Shown here piece after piece: positions 48,153 through 57,376 of a stretch of 64,000 nt of DNA. How positions within the stretch are numbered: the stretch's first letter is position 1; each line of letters opens with the position of its first letter. Source of the stretch: Lapidilactobacillus bayanensis (GTDB lineage: Bacteria; Bacillota; Bacilli; Lactobacillales; Lactobacillaceae); NCBI RefSeq assembly GCF_003946695.1, contig NZ_RHOX01000011.1, positions 1 to 64,000 of the forward strand, read 5' to 3'. The position numbers and the translations under genes are program-made. The notes under the pieces were generated by a model. That model searched no databases. It saw nothing but the letters and a program-made list of their open reading frames with translations, and was not told the origin of the DNA.

Positions 48153-48497
48153 ATGACCGTTAATATTTATGATAATGCAAATGAAATGGCAGAGGTTTTA
48201 CGCCAATTACCACAATTTGCTGCCTTACAAGCAGCCTTTGGTAAGATGAAGGCTGATCCAATTGCGTATGCGATGTATCAACAAATGCAACAACTCCAAG
48301 GCGAATTACAACAGAAACAAATGGCCGGTCAAGAAGTAACTGATGATGATGTTCAAAAGTTGCGGGATCTAGGCGACAAGTTAATGAAGATTGACATGAT
48401 GAAAGAATTAATGGACCGCGAACGTGAAATGAATAGCGTGATGGACGAGATTAACAATATTGTCACTAAGCCAATCACTGACTTATATCGCGGTTAG
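48153..48497 (+). CDS. YheA/YmcA/YlbF-family protein (UPF0342-like)
   Basis: A helical 114-residue protein of the YlbF/YmcA superfamily. VNIYDNANEMAEVLRQLPQF at the start and a long amphipathic helical segment rich in Q, M and E match YheA. In Bacillus, yheA also lies next to yhaM, as here. YlbF and YmcA paralogues act with RNase Y; the role of YheA itself is not established. GAGGAG precedes ATG 48153. Confidence 0.88.
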   Translation: MTVNIYDNANEMAEVLRQLPQFAALQAAFGKMKADPIAYAMYQQMQQLQGELQQKQMAGQEVTDDDVQKLRDLGDKLMKIDMMKELMDREREMNSVMDEINNIVTKPITDLYRG

Positions 48498-48512
48498 AAA
48501 GGGTGAGCAGGA

Positions 48513-49457
48513 GTGGCAACACAACTTGTTAATCTGAAAAATGGCGAATCTTTTCAACTCGTTGTGATGATCAAACAAGCTGAAGTTCGCGTTGCTAAAA
48601 ATGGGAAACGATTTATTTCGTTAGTCTTTCAGGATAAAACCGGTGAAATCTCGGGTATGTATTGGGATGCCAAAGATGATGATATTCAACATTTCGCCAG
48701 TGGCAATATTGTTCATCTAGAAGGACAACGTGATCTTTATAACGGGCAACCGCAAGTTAAGATTACTAAGTTGTATCTTGCTGATGCCAGCGAAGGATTT
48801 CAATCAAGTCAATTTGTTGCGCGAGCACCAATGTCGACGGAACAAATGCAAGATGAGATTCAAAAGGCACTGTTTGATATTCAAAACGCAAAATGGAATC
48901 GGATCGTCCGCTTTTTGTTGCAGAAGTATCAAAAAGAGTTTTATAACCATCCGGCAGCTAAAACCAATCATCACAATTTTGCTGGCGGACTCGCTTACCA
49001 TACGCTGAGTATGATGCGTTTGGCGAAGTCGATCGCCCAACAATATACCCAGTTAAATTATTCATTGCTGTTAGCAGGGGTTATTTTGCATGACTTAGGT
49101 AAAACAATTGAGCTTAGCGGTCCAATTGGGACAGAATACACTGTCGAAGGTAATTTGATCGGTCATATTGTGCTGATCGATGAAGAGATTGTATTAGCTT
49201 GTCAGTCACTCAAAATCGACGTCACCGATCAAGATGTTGTGTTGTTACGACACATGGTATTATCACATCACGGGCTACTAGAATATGGTTCTCCAGAGCG
49301 GCCGAAGTTATTAGAAGCTGAAGTGCTTCATTACGTTGATGAACTGGATGCCTCAATTAATATGATTTCTAAGGCAGTAGCGAAGACAGAACCAGGAACT
49401 TTTAGCGAGCGCGTTTTCGGATTAGATAATCGTCAATTTTATCGTCCCAATAATTAA
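48513..49457 (+). CDS. yhaM: 3'-5' exoribonuclease YhaM
   Basis: Short-range 3'-5' exonuclease of Firmicutes. The N-terminal OB fold (residues 10-90, with FISLVFQDKTGEISGMYWDA) binds nucleic acid. The C-terminal HD phosphohydrolase domain has HHNFAGGLAYHTLSM, GVILHDLGK with the metal-binding HD pair, and RHMVLSHHG. The product is 314 residues, normal length. The start is GTG 48513 with GGGTGAGC upstream. A strong terminator and then repeat-rich DNA follow. Confidence 0.93.
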   Translation: MATQLVNLKNGESFQLVVMIKQAEVRVAKNGKRFISLVFQDKTGEISGMYWDAKDDDIQHFASGNIVHLEGQRDLYNGQPQVKITKLYLADASEGFQSSQFVARAPMSTEQMQDEIQKALFDIQNAKWNRIVRFLLQKYQKEFYNHPAAKTNHHNFAGGLAYHTLSMMRLAKSIAQQYTQLNYSLLLAGVILHDLGKTIELSGPIGTEYTVEGNLIGHIVLIDEEIVLACQSLKIDVTDQDVVLLRHMVLSHHGLLEYGSPERPKLLEAEVLHYVDELDASINMISKAVAKTEPGTFSERVFGLDNRQFYRPNN

Positions 49458-49519
49458 AGTAATCGTTAAAAAGTGAAAGTAGAATAAATTCAATTTTTTT
49501 GCGCGATAACATCAAATAA

Positions 49520-49552
49520 ACGGAATTGGGACAAGATCCCAATTCCGTTTTT
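49520..49552 (+). terminator. terminator after yhaM
   Basis: A perfect 12-bp stem (49520-49531 with 49537-49548) is followed by five T. Its GGAATTGGGA arm resembles the tRNA-operon terminator. Confidence 0.9.
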
Positions 49553-49598
49553 GTTAACAATGGTAGTAGTTAAAAACTTTAAAATATCAAAATTTTAT

Positions 49599-49687
49599 AA
49601 AAAAGAACCAGTGCCTGACTGAGGATCAGCACTGGTCAGGTCAAGATTAAGTTAGCTCATGATAATTGACTTATAATTAATCTTGAT
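49599..49687 (-). ncRNA. candidate small RNA, about 88 nt
   Basis: On the minus strand, TGG followed by TATAAA (plus-strand 49694-49702) forms an extended -10. The predicted transcript starts near 49687 with a perfect 10-bp stem, TCAAGATTAA/TTAATCTTGA (plus-strand 49677-49686 and 49641-49650). It ends in an intrinsic terminator: ACCAGTGC/GCACTGGT (49629-49636 and 49607-49614) followed by T-rich sequence at 49599-49604. No gene on the minus strand reads into this terminator, because prsA already has its own 1.1 kb away. No peptide of note is encoded. I know of no family it matches. Confidence 0.55.
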
Positions 49688-49810
49688 AGTTTATTTATAC
49701 CATAAACTGCAATTGAATGAAATGTTAATTTTTCCACAAAAAGCGAAATACTTTCAAAAGATAAGGAAAATCTTGGCGGATAGCTTAATTGAAACTTTTG
49801 AGGTCGATAT

Positions 49811-50685
49811 TTGGAATGTGGCGTTGTGCTTCTTCACGCTTGCGCAAAGGTTGGATATGAAACGTGCGGGTGCCGTGGCGGCGAAGAAATACTTTGCGCT
49901 GGAACGTAGTGGGCGTCGATTTGAGCCGATTAAAAAGCAAATCGTCTCAAATGCGAGCCTTAATGTAAGCAATAAATTGCCAACATTAATGTTACTACTG
50001 AGCGGTATTTCTTCGCACTTGCGCAAAGGTTGCATACGGAATGTGCGAGTATCGTGAGGGAAAATAAATACTTTCGCTGGAACGTGGTGGACACTGCTTG
50101 AAGCCAATTTTTTACAAAATTGGCTCCAAGACAGGTCTTGTTGTAACAGCTAAAGCTGCAACAACAATCTCACCACTGAGCGGTATTTATTTTTCCTCAC
50201 TAGACAAGCGAGATGGCAACCTTTACGCAAGCGCCGATTTAACGAGTGGTTAAATTGCCCCTAAAATTTTGAGAAGTACAAATTTGCAGTTAAATCACAC
50301 TATCACATCTCATTCGTCAGTGCCGGAGGAAAATCGCGGTCAGCCGCGGAATTCTTGTTAGTGGTTTACCACTTACAAGAAAGCCTGAGTTTGAGACGAA
50401 TTTATTCGGCTCAAACCAAGCTCGCAGCGTTCCACCAGCGTATTTTCTGTAGGCACGGAGAATAGCAACATAATAGTTCTAGGATTTGAAGTTAATTTGA
50501 TATCTATTCGGCTCAAACCAGGCTCGCAGCGTTCCACCAGCGTATTTTCTGTAGGCACGGAGAATAGCAACATAATAGTTTTAGGATTTGAAGTTAATTT
50601 GACATTTATTCGGCTCAAACCAAGCTCGCAGCGCTCCACCAGCGTATTTTCCGCAGGCACGAAGAATAGCAACATTGCCAAAATT
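49811..50685 (+). repeat. family-1 structured repeat, copy 3 (subtypes A, C and B in a row)
   Basis: The longest copy, about 875 bp, filling the convergent gap between yhaM and prsA. It runs: subtype A core 49881-50016 (GCGAAGAAATAC with its inverse), a direct junction into subtype C core 50054-50200 (18-base arms with one mismatch), then subtype B 50320-50456. Two extra B ends follow: GCAGCG at 50424, 50526 and 50628, a 102-bp period. The A unit lacks its own right outer arm and passes straight into the left arm of C, as expected for a recombinant. Its terminal inverted repeats are degenerate, so the limits are approximate. I see no gene in it. Confidence 0.88.
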
Positions 50686-50691
50686 AGCCAC

Positions 50692-50730
50692 AAAAAAAGA
50701 AGCCCGGATAATTAATCCAGCGCTTCTTTT
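50692..50730 (-). terminator. terminator after prsA
   Basis: In the minus direction GAAGC-GCT-GGAT pairs with ATCC-G-GGCTTC around an AATT-rich loop, followed by seven T (the A run at 50692-50698). It lies 15-50 bases past the prsA stop. Confidence 0.85.
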
Positions 50731-50743
50731 ATATTATCTAAAA

Positions 50744-51634
50744 TTAGTTGCTGCTTGATGAGCTGACGTAACTTGAAAGGACGTTCTTCAAATCACTATC
50801 TTTAATATCAACATTAGCTTTCTTGATCACTTTGGCTAAAACTTTTTGCATAACTGTTGAATCTGATAGCCATGTGTCATAGAGTTGAGCCGTTAATTCT
50901 TTAGTATGGTCAGACATCTTGCCTTTGCCAGGGTTCTTGTCCATCTTAATGACATGATAACCATAAGAAGTTTTAACTGGTGTCTTCGTGTATTCACCTT
51001 GCTTGAGCTTGAAGGCTGCTGCCTTGAAAGTTGAGTCAAGTGAAGTGTCAGTATTGTCAAAGGCGTCTAATTTACCACCATTTGCTTTAGTACCAGTATC
51101 AGTAGACTTAGACTTAGCTAATTTAGCAAAATCTGCGCCGCCATCTAATTGCTTGATAATTGCTTCTGCTTCTTTCTTAGTTTTAACTAAGATGTGAGAA
51201 ACAGTAACTTTTGGTTCGTATGACTTCCATTGTTTCTTAAGTTGTTTTTGTGTTGGTTTCTTAAGATCTTTTAAGGCTGCTTCAGTTAAGAGGTTAGTCT
51301 TAATGTTGTCTTTTAATTGGGTCTTAGTTAAGCTATTGCTTGAAAGAACAGATGAAAAACTGCTACCATATTGTTTCTTGAGGGCATTATATTGTTTTGT
51401 TACTTTTGCAGTTGATACTTTATCGCCATATTGTGTTTCCAAGGCTTTAGTGATGATCATTGTTTGTAAGGTTGATTGGCCAGAAGTTGACTTCTTCATT
51501 TCTTTATAGTACTGGTCCTCAGTAATCTTACCGCCTTTCATCGAAACAACGGTCTTACTGCTACAACCAGCTAATGTTGCAACGGCAACTAAACTAGCTG
51601 CGGCAAGTACAATTTTCTTGATAGAATTCTTCAT
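50744..51634 (-). CDS. prsA: foldase lipoprotein PrsA (parvulin-type PPIase)
   Basis: Membrane-anchored chaperone that folds exported proteins outside the cell. The signal peptide ends in the lipobox VATLAGC (cysteine near residue 24). The parvulin domain (about residues 140-230) begins [17 protein letters not shown] and ends [14 protein letters not shown] serine-rich C-terminus follows. The product is 296 residues from ATG 51634. Upstream in-frame codons to 51703 would put 23 residues before the signal peptide and are rejected. The ribosome site is weak (AAAGATAA). Confidence 0.94.
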   Translation of the reverse strand: MKNSIKKIVLAAASLVAVATLAGCSSKTVVSMKGGKITEDQYYKEMKKSTSGQSTLQTMIITKALETQYGDKVSTAKVTKQYNALKKQYGSSFSSVLSSNSLTKTQLKDNIKTNLLTEAALKDLKKPTQKQLKKQWKSYEPKVTVSHILVKTKKEAEAIIKQLDGGADFAKLAKSKSTDTGTKANGGKLDAFDNTDTSLDSTFKAAAFKLKQGEYTKTPVKTSYGYHVIKMDKNPGKGKMSDHTKELTAQLYDTWLSDSTVMQKVLAKVIKKANVDIKDSDLKNVLSSYVSSSSSN

Positions 51635-52001
51635 CGTTATCTTTACACATCCTAATATATTATTGGTTTGCTCGCGAATCTCAACTCTAGTAATATAACA
51701 CATTTATAGGCCGATTTAAACGACAGCTAGAAATTTAACAAAATGTTCACGAGTTCATTGCGAAATCTTCATAGTTTCATCGCAACTGAGTTTTGCCATC
51801 AATTCATTACCGGTAAAGTATCGCCAACCATGATTTACACGCTAAAGTGGTGTTTGGCTTGATCAAATTGCAGCGTTACTGTTGAAAATTATTGTTGTTT
51901 ATCCTCGCGTCAATAAAAAAAACGAAACTAGAATAAAAAATCTTAGTTTCGTTTTTCTCCCATGTTTAAGCGCATAATGTCTGACAACTTCAATTAAGTT
52001 T
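51635..52001. other. intergenic region with prsA promoter and a terminator
   Basis: Two signals stand out. On the minus strand, TGT followed by TATATT (plus-strand 51691-51699) is an extended -10 for prsA, giving a leader of about 50 bases. At 51921-51951, AACGAAACTA and its inverse form a stem with A runs on the left and T runs on the right. In the minus direction it would terminate the hit-ytxH transcript. Nothing else is recognised between them. Confidence 0.6.
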
Positions 52002-52364
52002 TTATTCAGCTGAATGGTCTGTTGCTGAATCGAATCGTGCCAAGTCTTGTTGCAGTTGCTCAGTTGATTCATTGATTTGATCTAGTCGTGGTTGTGCTTG
52101 GAATTGAAAGTCTGTCGCTGTTTGCTGAATTTCAGCAATCGTTGGTTTTAACGTTGCTTCGACCTCATGATGCAGGTTCGTTACTGCGTTTTGAAATTCT
52201 TTGACACTGGTAGCAACGTTATTGGTTGCATGTGTTAAATCTTTGAAGTAGTTGGTGACACCTTGCTGGCGTTGCTTGCCAGTTTTTTCAGAGGTTAGCA
52301 GCACATACGCTGTCCCTAAAACGGCACCAATTAATAAACCTTTGCCAAAACCAAACTTTGCCAT
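52002..52364 (-). CDS. YtxH-domain protein
   Basis: A 120-residue protein with a glycine-rich N-terminal helix (FGFGKGLLIGAVLGTAYVLLTS) that is probably membrane-inserted, then KTGKQRQQG typical of YtxH proteins. A long helical, Q/T-rich region that may form a coiled coil follows. YtxH proteins are linked to general stress in Bacillus, but their molecular role is unknown. It starts directly after the hit stop codon on the same strand, so the two are cotranscribed. Confidence 0.85.
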   Translation of the reverse strand: MAKFGFGKGLLIGAVLGTAYVLLTSEKTGKQRQQGVTNYFKDLTHATNNVATSVKEFQNAVTNLHHEVEATLKPTIAEIQQTATDFQFQAQPRLDQINESTEQLQQDLARFDSATDHSAE

Positions 52365-52796
52365 TTAATCGTCCTCCAATTGGGCGCTAATTTGCGCTGC
52401 AATCGCTTCTAACTTCTCAGTGTTATATTGCTCAGTGTGATCGCCAAAATGGATTGAGAAGTCATCTTGATCGCTATAACGAGGAATGAAATGAATATGA
52501 GAGTGAAAAACAGATTGGTAGGCAACCGCACCATTATTATTGCAGATATTTAAACCTGTCATTGTTGGAAAAGCTGCTTGTAAAGCACGAGCAATTAAAG
52601 GAATCTTAGTTAAAACCTTATTTGCTAAATCAGCATCATAGGCAAAAATATCAGGGACATGTTTTTTGGGGACTAAGAGCGTGTGCCCAGGCGTTGCTTG
52701 AGAGATGTCTAAGAATGCCAAGACATCGTCATCCTCGTAAACTTTAATGCTCGGAATCTCACCGTTGATTATTTTACAAAAAATACAATCATTCAT
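52365..52796 (-). CDS. hit: HIT-family nucleotide hydrolase
   Basis: A histidine-triad protein that hydrolyses nucleoside phosphoramidates or dinucleotides. CIFCKIINGEIPS is at the start, and the catalytic HxHxH motif is HSHIHFIPRY near residue 100. C4 and C7 may contribute to the zinc site of some members. The product is 143 residues. It is divergent from ecsA and is placed next to ecs genes in many Firmicutes. The natural substrate is unknown. Confidence 0.93.
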   Translation of the reverse strand: MNDCIFCKIINGEIPSIKVYEDDDVLAFLDISQATPGHTLLVPKKHVPDIFAYDADLANKVLTKIPLIARALQAAFPTMTGLNICNNNGAVAYQSVFHSHIHFIPRYSDQDDFSIHFGDHTEQYNTEKLEAIAAQISAQLEDD

Positions 52797-52845
52797 CTAA
52801 TTTCACCTTCATAGTTATACTCAAATTCCACTAATTCATGCTATC

Positions 52846-52874
52846 ATTATACAAGTAAATCGAAAATTAAACAA
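52846..52874 (-). promoter_or_regulatory. promoter of hit-ytxH
   Basis: On the minus strand TTGTTT (plus-strand 52869-52874) and a perfect TATAAT (52846-52851) are 17 bases apart, about 50 bases before the hit start. Confidence 0.7.
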
Positions 52875-52876
52875 AG

Positions 52877-52906
52877 TTGAACGAGGATTCGCTAGCAAGT
52901 TATCCT
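52877..52906 (+). promoter_or_regulatory. possible promoter of ecsA-ecsB-trmB
   Basis: TTGAAC at 52877-52882 and TATCCT at 52901-52906 are 18 bases apart. The -35 lies back to back with the divergent hit promoter. Confidence 0.45.
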
Positions 52907-52955
52907 GTAATTAATGATTGTCTGACTGATTAAAGGTTTCGTGAAAGGAATTCAA

Positions 52956-53690
52956 ATGTTAAAAGTTGAAAATTTAACTGGTGGTTATCAACACCTGAAA
53001 ATTCTGCAAGATGTTAGTTTTGAAGTACACGATGGTGAAGTGGTTGGTTTAATCGGCTTAAATGGTGCCGGAAAGTCAACAACAATCAAGCATATTTTAG
53101 GCTTGCTGCAACCAATGAGCGGCGAAATTATTCTTAATGATCAAAAAATGCTCACAGACTTGGCCCATTATCGGCAGCAAATCGCGTTTGTTCCTGAAAC
53201 ACCAATTCTGTATCCTGAGTTGACTTTGAAGGAACATTTAGAGTTAACGATGATGGCTTATCAATTAGACAGTCAAGTGGCGTGGGAAAAAGCCAATCGC
53301 TTGTTGAAGATTTTCCGTCTGGAGCAAATGCTGGACTGGTTTCCAATCCATTTTTCAAAAGGGATGCAGCAAAAAGTGATGATTGTTAATGCCTTCATGA
53401 CTGAAGCTGACTTACTGATTATTGATGAGCCATTTACCGGGTTGGATCCGTTAGCAGTGCACAACTTGTTAGACCTGATTGCTGAGAAGAAAGCTGCGGG
53501 TAAAGCCGTTTTAATGACCACGCATGTTTTAGCAACCGCACAAGTACAGGCGGATCGTTTTATTCTCTTAAATCATGGGCAAGTTCGTGCTCAAGGAACG
53601 GTGGCAGAATTAGCCCAGCAATTCGGCGTAGCAGAGCAAAATTTGGATCAGATTTATTTGCAAATGGCAAAGGAGAATGGCGATGCGTAA
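52956..53690 (+). CDS. ecsA: ABC transporter ATPase EcsA
   Basis: ATPase of the Ecs exporter, which in Bacillus affects secretion, competence and intramembrane proteolysis; the cargo is not settled. Walker A is GLNGAGKST near residue 38, the signature HFSKGMQQKVMI, and Walker B LLIIDEPFTGLDP. The switch histidine follows in TTHVLATAQ. The product is 244 residues. The start ATG 52956 is seven bases after AAAGGA; GTG 52941 precedes that site. The ecsB start lies inside the 3' end of this gene. Confidence 0.92.
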   Translation: MLKVENLTGGYQHLKILQDVSFEVHDGEVVGLIGLNGAGKSTTIKHILGLLQPMSGEIILNDQKMLTDLAHYRQQIAFVPETPILYPELTLKEHLELTMMAYQLDSQVAWEKANRLLKIFRLEQMLDWFPIHFSKGMQQKVMIVNAFMTEADLLIIDEPFTGLDPLAVHNLLDLIAEKKAAGKAVLMTTHVLATAQVQADRFILLNHGQVRAQGTVAELAQQFGVAEQNLDQIYLQMAKENGDA

Positions 53691-54918
53691 GTTTGACGAT
53701 TTGTGGCATACGCGGCAACGATTGCATTTGCTGGAGCAGAGTAAATATTTACGCTATGTTTTTAATGATCATTTGATGATTGCCGTGATTTTTTTATTTG
53801 GTGCGTTAGCCTATTGGTATAGTCAACAATTGCGTTTAATTACGCAACCGTTATGGTGGGCGCAGCTATTAGTGGCTGCTGTTTTATTAATTAGTTTAAC
53901 TCTTGGTCATTTGGCGACTTTGTTACGACCAGCCGATCAAATCTTCTTATTACCGGCAGAAAAGGAAATGCAGCGCTATTTAGTGAGAGCACGTCGGTAC
54001 AGTTTATTATTGCCGTTGTTTGTTTTAATCGCTGTGGTGGGTGTCTTGACACCTTTTGCCTTGCGCGCGACGCGATTGACGGGTATTAACTGGGGATTGA
54101 CGCTAGTTGGGTTGCTCATTTTGAAAGATATTCAGTTGTGGCTGCAATTATTGCAACTGTTTGATTTTTCTGGTCGCCAGAAACAGCAGTTAGTGGCGTT
54201 GTTTTGGGGAATTGCTGTTGTTGGTCTATTACTAAGCGTCTATGGCTATGCTTGGCTATTAGTACTGTTGGCATTAGGCTTGGATATTTTACTGATGGCA
54301 CAAGCTAAAAAATTATTATCAGCACAACGTTTAGTTTGGCGAGCAGCCATTGCTAAAGAAAATCGCCGGCAGGAAGTCATTAATCGCTTTTACAATTTGT
54401 TTGTTGATGTGCCTGGAATTAGCAGCTCGGTTCATCGTCGTAAGTGGCTTGACCCGGTTACAAAACTGCTAGCTGGTCGACAAAATAATGCGTTTCGTTT
54501 TTTATTCAGTCGGACATTTATGCGTCGATCAGAATACAGCAATATTTGGTTACGTTTCTGTATTGTCGGACTAGTCTTAATCTTCGCTGTGAAACAACCA
54601 TTGGTTTTGCTGATTATCGTCTTATTATTCTTGTTCTTAACCGGTTATCAGTTGTTGCCGCTCTACCGACATTTTGACCACAACGCGTTGATCGCAATCT
54701 TTCCGACCACCACTGCGACGAAGCAAGCGGCTTTTATTCAAGTTATGACACGAGTATTGGCGGTTGAATGGGTCATTGATAATGTGGCTGTTCTGATAAG
54801 CCTAGGCGTTAATTTATGGAGTGTTGCGATTGTGCTTGTATCCTTAGCATTACTTGTCTTATTATTGCGTTTGTATTTACCATTACGCTTAAAACAGCGT
54901 CAGAAAGGAATTAAATAA
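53683..54918 (+). CDS. ecsB: ABC transporter permease EcsB
   Basis: Membrane partner of EcsA, 411 residues and about nine or ten predicted helices, with a basic cytoplasmic segment in the middle. Its N-terminus, [14 protein letters not shown], is typical of EcsB. Of two in-frame ATGs, 53683 lies eight bases after AAAGGAG and is preferred over 53677, which is only two bases away. It overlaps ecsA by eight bases and trmB by one, so translation is coupled. Confidence 0.9.
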   Translation: MRKFDDLWHTRQRLHLLEQSKYLRYVFNDHLMIAVIFLFGALAYWYSQQLRLITQPLWWAQLLVAAVLLISLTLGHLATLLRPADQIFLLPAEKEMQRYLVRARRYSLLLPLFVLIAVVGVLTPFALRATRLTGINWGLTLVGLLILKDIQLWLQLLQLFDFSGRQKQQLVALFWGIAVVGLLLSVYGYAWLLVLLALGLDILLMAQAKKLLSAQRLVWRAAIAKENRRQEVINRFYNLFVDVPGISSSVHRRKWLDPVTKLLAGRQNNAFRFLFSRTFMRRSEYSNIWLRFCIVGLVLIFAVKQPLVLLIIVLLFLFLTGYQLLPLYRHFDHNALIAIFPTTTATKQAAFIQVMTRVLAVEWVIDNVAVLISLGVNLWSVAIVLVSLALLVLLLRLYLPLRLKQRQKGIK

Positions 54919-55574
54919 TGCGTCTACGTAATAAATCCTGGGTTCCCGACTTAATGGCAGCTCATCCAGAAATGATCGTGCAAGCACCACAGGATAATTT
55001 GGCCGGAAATTGGGCAGCACGGTTTACCAATTCTGACTTACCAGTTGAATTAGAAATTGGTTCTGGCAAGGGACAATTCATTATTGGGATGGCTCAGGCT
55101 CATCCGGAAATTAATTATATTGCGATGGAATTACAATCCGCCGCAATTGGCATGATTTTACAAAAGCAAATTGAACTACAATTGCCAAACTTACAATTAT
55201 TTCTTGGTGATGGTGCAGTAGTGACCGACTTTTTCGCACCAGGGGAAGTTAATAATCTTTATTTGAATTTCTCTGATCCTTGGCCGAAAACCCGGCACGC
55301 TAAACGCCGACTGACTTATCCCACCTTCTTGGCACAATATCGGCAAATTCTGCTAGTAGCCGGGCAACTACGTTTTAAGACCGATAATCAAGGCTTATTT
55401 GAATATTCGTTACAAAGTTTGAACGCTAGTGATTGGTTGTTTGATTTCATTTCGTTAGATTTACATCACAGTGAGCGACAGGCAACTAACGTCGAAACAG
55501 AATATGAGCAAAAGTTTGCGGCAAAAGGGCAAGTCATCTACGCATTAGATGCACATTTTCCAGAGTCTAAATAA
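54918..55574 (+). CDS. trmB: tRNA (guanine-N7-)-methyltransferase
   Basis: Forms m7G46 in tRNA. The SAM-binding motif is [11 protein letters not shown] near residue 45, and [17 protein letters not shown] is the TrmB catalytic signature. [15 protein letters not shown] lies at the C-terminus. The product is 218 residues. The ATG shares a base with the ecsB stop (TAATG). An ecsA-ecsB-trmB order is common in lactobacilli. Confidence 0.96.
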   Translation: MRLRNKSWVPDLMAAHPEMIVQAPQDNLAGNWAARFTNSDLPVELEIGSGKGQFIIGMAQAHPEINYIAMELQSAAIGMILQKQIELQLPNLQLFLGDGAVVTDFFAPGEVNNLYLNFSDPWPKTRHAKRRLTYPTFLAQYRQILLVAGQLRFKTDNQGLFEYSLQSLNASDWLFDFISLDLHHSERQATNVETEYEQKFAAKGQVIYALDAHFPESK

Positions 55575-55639
55575 AGATTATGGTGAAAATGGGTCTCAGT
55601 AATTAATTAGCAAAGGCATCAAAGGGGTTGGAGATAACA

Positions 55640-56833
55640 GTGAAACAAAAAAACAAGTATCAAATTGAATTGCCGCCTGAAGTAGTTGAAAGTATGTCAT
55701 TAGAGCCAGGGCAAGAAGTGCGTATTTCGGTTAAGGATGATGTCGCAACGATTGAACCAGTATCGCAAATTCGTGAGGCCGTGCAACGACAAGTGCAATT
55801 GTGGTCGATTGTTACGGCGATTGTCACGGCAATTGTTTTTTTCATTGTTGGAACGGTTCAACAGGCTAAACAAATTCCGATTAGTGGTGATAATTCGATT
55901 GCGACGTGGTTGATCATTGCCAACGCCGTGGTGGGGACACTCGTATTTACGGCATTTTTTATTAAAAGTCGGCGTTCAAAAAGTGGCGCGGCTCCAGAGC
56001 GTATTTATTGGCGTAATTTTCCGGTAATCGTGGTCGCTTTTTGGCTAATCTTGGGATTGGCTTTGATTGGCATTTCTTGGTTAATGGGGCAAGTCTTTAC
56101 AGATGTTTCTTTCGATTTAATGACATCAAGTTTTATTTTTCTAATTTTTTGTTATATGACCAATTATTTAATGGCATTAGCGGCAATCAATTTGAATTCG
56201 CAAATGTTGACGACGCTATTTACGGTGACGATTGTTGGCGGCATGTTTATTTCCATGGCTACGAATGGTGCCAATCATTGGTGGCAGTATAACTTAAGTT
56301 TTTTAGGAACGAGTGTTGCCAAAAATAGTTGGCAGTTCAACTTCACGTTGATTTTCTCTGCTTTGATTATGGTCGCTTTGATTGATTATCTATTTGTCTC
56401 GTTGCAGCAAGTTTATCCAAAGAACTGGCGACTGACGACGTTGCGTTGGTTATTAACTTTTGCAGCAATCAACTTGGGTGCAGTCGGTGTTTTTCCTAAT
56501 AATGCTAATTTCCATATTTTGCATGATCAAATTGCTGGGTTTATGGTGTATTCAATTCTGATTTTAATTATTGGTATTCGTTGGTTATTACCCAATGTTT
56601 CACGGGAGTTTTTGATTGCATCGTATATTATTGGTGCGTTTTTGTTTGTTTGTGAGATTGCTTTTCAAGTGATCGGTTATTTGTCATTAACCGCGTTCGA
56701 AATTATTGCTTTTGTGGCTGCATTTGGCTGGGTGATTCTACTCTTTCAAAAGATTCGCGAATTAATTGATGGCCGCGAAGTTATCGTGGAAACACCGCTA
56801 AAAGTGGAATTGATTAAAGTGAATGAAAAGTAA
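55640..56833 (+). CDS. AbrB/SpoVT-like domain fused to a DUF998-like membrane protein
   Basis: The N-terminal 45 residues (KYQIELPPEVVESMSLEPGQEVRI) look like a SpoVT-AbrB swapped-hairpin domain. The remaining roughly 350 residues form two or three helices and then an eight-helix domain, with LSFLGTS and GVFPNNANFHILHDQIAG as DUF998-like motifs. A short basic C-terminus follows. The start is GTG 55640, six bases after GGAG; TTG 55628 overlaps the site. The product is about 397 residues. The function is unknown. A DNA-binding-type domain on a membrane protein suggests a membrane-bound regulator, but AbrB-like domains can also act in protein contacts. Confidence 0.75.
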   Translation: MKQKNKYQIELPPEVVESMSLEPGQEVRISVKDDVATIEPVSQIREAVQRQVQLWSIVTAIVTAIVFFIVGTVQQAKQIPISGDNSIATWLIIANAVVGTLVFTAFFIKSRRSKSGAAPERIYWRNFPVIVVAFWLILGLALIGISWLMGQVFTDVSFDLMTSSFIFLIFCYMTNYLMALAAINLNSQMLTTLFTVTIVGGMFISMATNGANHWWQYNLSFLGTSVAKNSWQFNFTLIFSALIMVALIDYLFVSLQQVYPKNWRLTTLRWLLTFAAINLGAVGVFPNNANFHILHDQIAGFMVYSILILIIGIRWLLPNVSREFLIASYIIGAFLFVCEIAFQVIGYLSLTAFEIIAFVAAFGWVILLFQKIRELIDGREVIVETPLKVELIKVNEK

Positions 56834-56900
56834 AATTGTTAGATTGCATTTATGAAGTGTCGCGTATTTTTGCTGCTACTGTTTTAGTGCGTTAAAGTAT

Positions 56901-57305
56901 CAAACTATTGCTGCGCGCTTGTGCAAAGGTTGCATATAAAACGTGTGAGGTGCCGTGGTGGAAAATAAATACTTTCGCTGGAACGTAGTGGGCGTCGATT
57001 TGAGCCGATTGAAGTACAAATCGTCTCAAATACGAGCCTTATTGTAGTCGATAAATCGTCAACAATAATGTCACTACTGAGCGGTATTTATTTTCCACCA
57101 CTAAACAAACAAGAGGACAACCTTTGCGCAAGCGCTGAGATGACGAGTGGTTAAATGAACACTAATTTTGAGAAGTATAGATTTGGAGTTTAGTCGTACT
57201 AACGCACTTTTGTCAGTGCCGGAGGGAAATTGCGGTCAGCTCGCAGCGTTCCACCAGCGTATTTCCCGCAGGCACGAAGAAGCACTATCCACAGTAAAAT
57301 AGTGA
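56901..57305 (+). repeat. family-1 structured repeat, copy 4 (subtype A plus deleted B)
   Basis: About 405 bp in the convergent gap before the small gene at 57377. The subtype A core has GTGGAAAATAAATAC at 56958-56972 with its inverse at 57084-57098. Hairpin 2 reads TTATTGT/ACAATAA with inner CGAT/ATCG, where other copies have TTAATGT/ACATTAA and CAAT/ATTG. Both changes keep pairing. The B half (57216-57275) has lost both inner hairpins by a clean deletion between GGTCAGC and TCGCAGCG, leaving 60 of about 137 bases. Terminal repeats are degenerate, so the ends are approximate. I see no gene from 56834 to 57376. Confidence 0.85.
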
Positions 57306-57331
57306 ATACGTGATAAATTATTTAGACACAC

Positions 57332-57364
57332 AAAAAAGCGTGGTAGATTTCGCACGCTTTTTTT
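57332..57364. terminator. bidirectional terminator
   Basis: AAAAAAGCGTG at 57332-57342 pairs with CACGCTTTTTT at 57353-57363. In the minus direction it ends the small gene at 57377; in the plus direction it stops transcripts leaving the repeat. Confidence 0.85.
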
Positions 57365-57376
57365 GATGCCACTGTA

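Noticed and set aside
49754-50107. Minus-strand 117-codon frame overlapping repeat copy 3
   Set aside because: Shadow of the repeat arms; contains the same peptide pieces as frames in other copies and no initiation signals.
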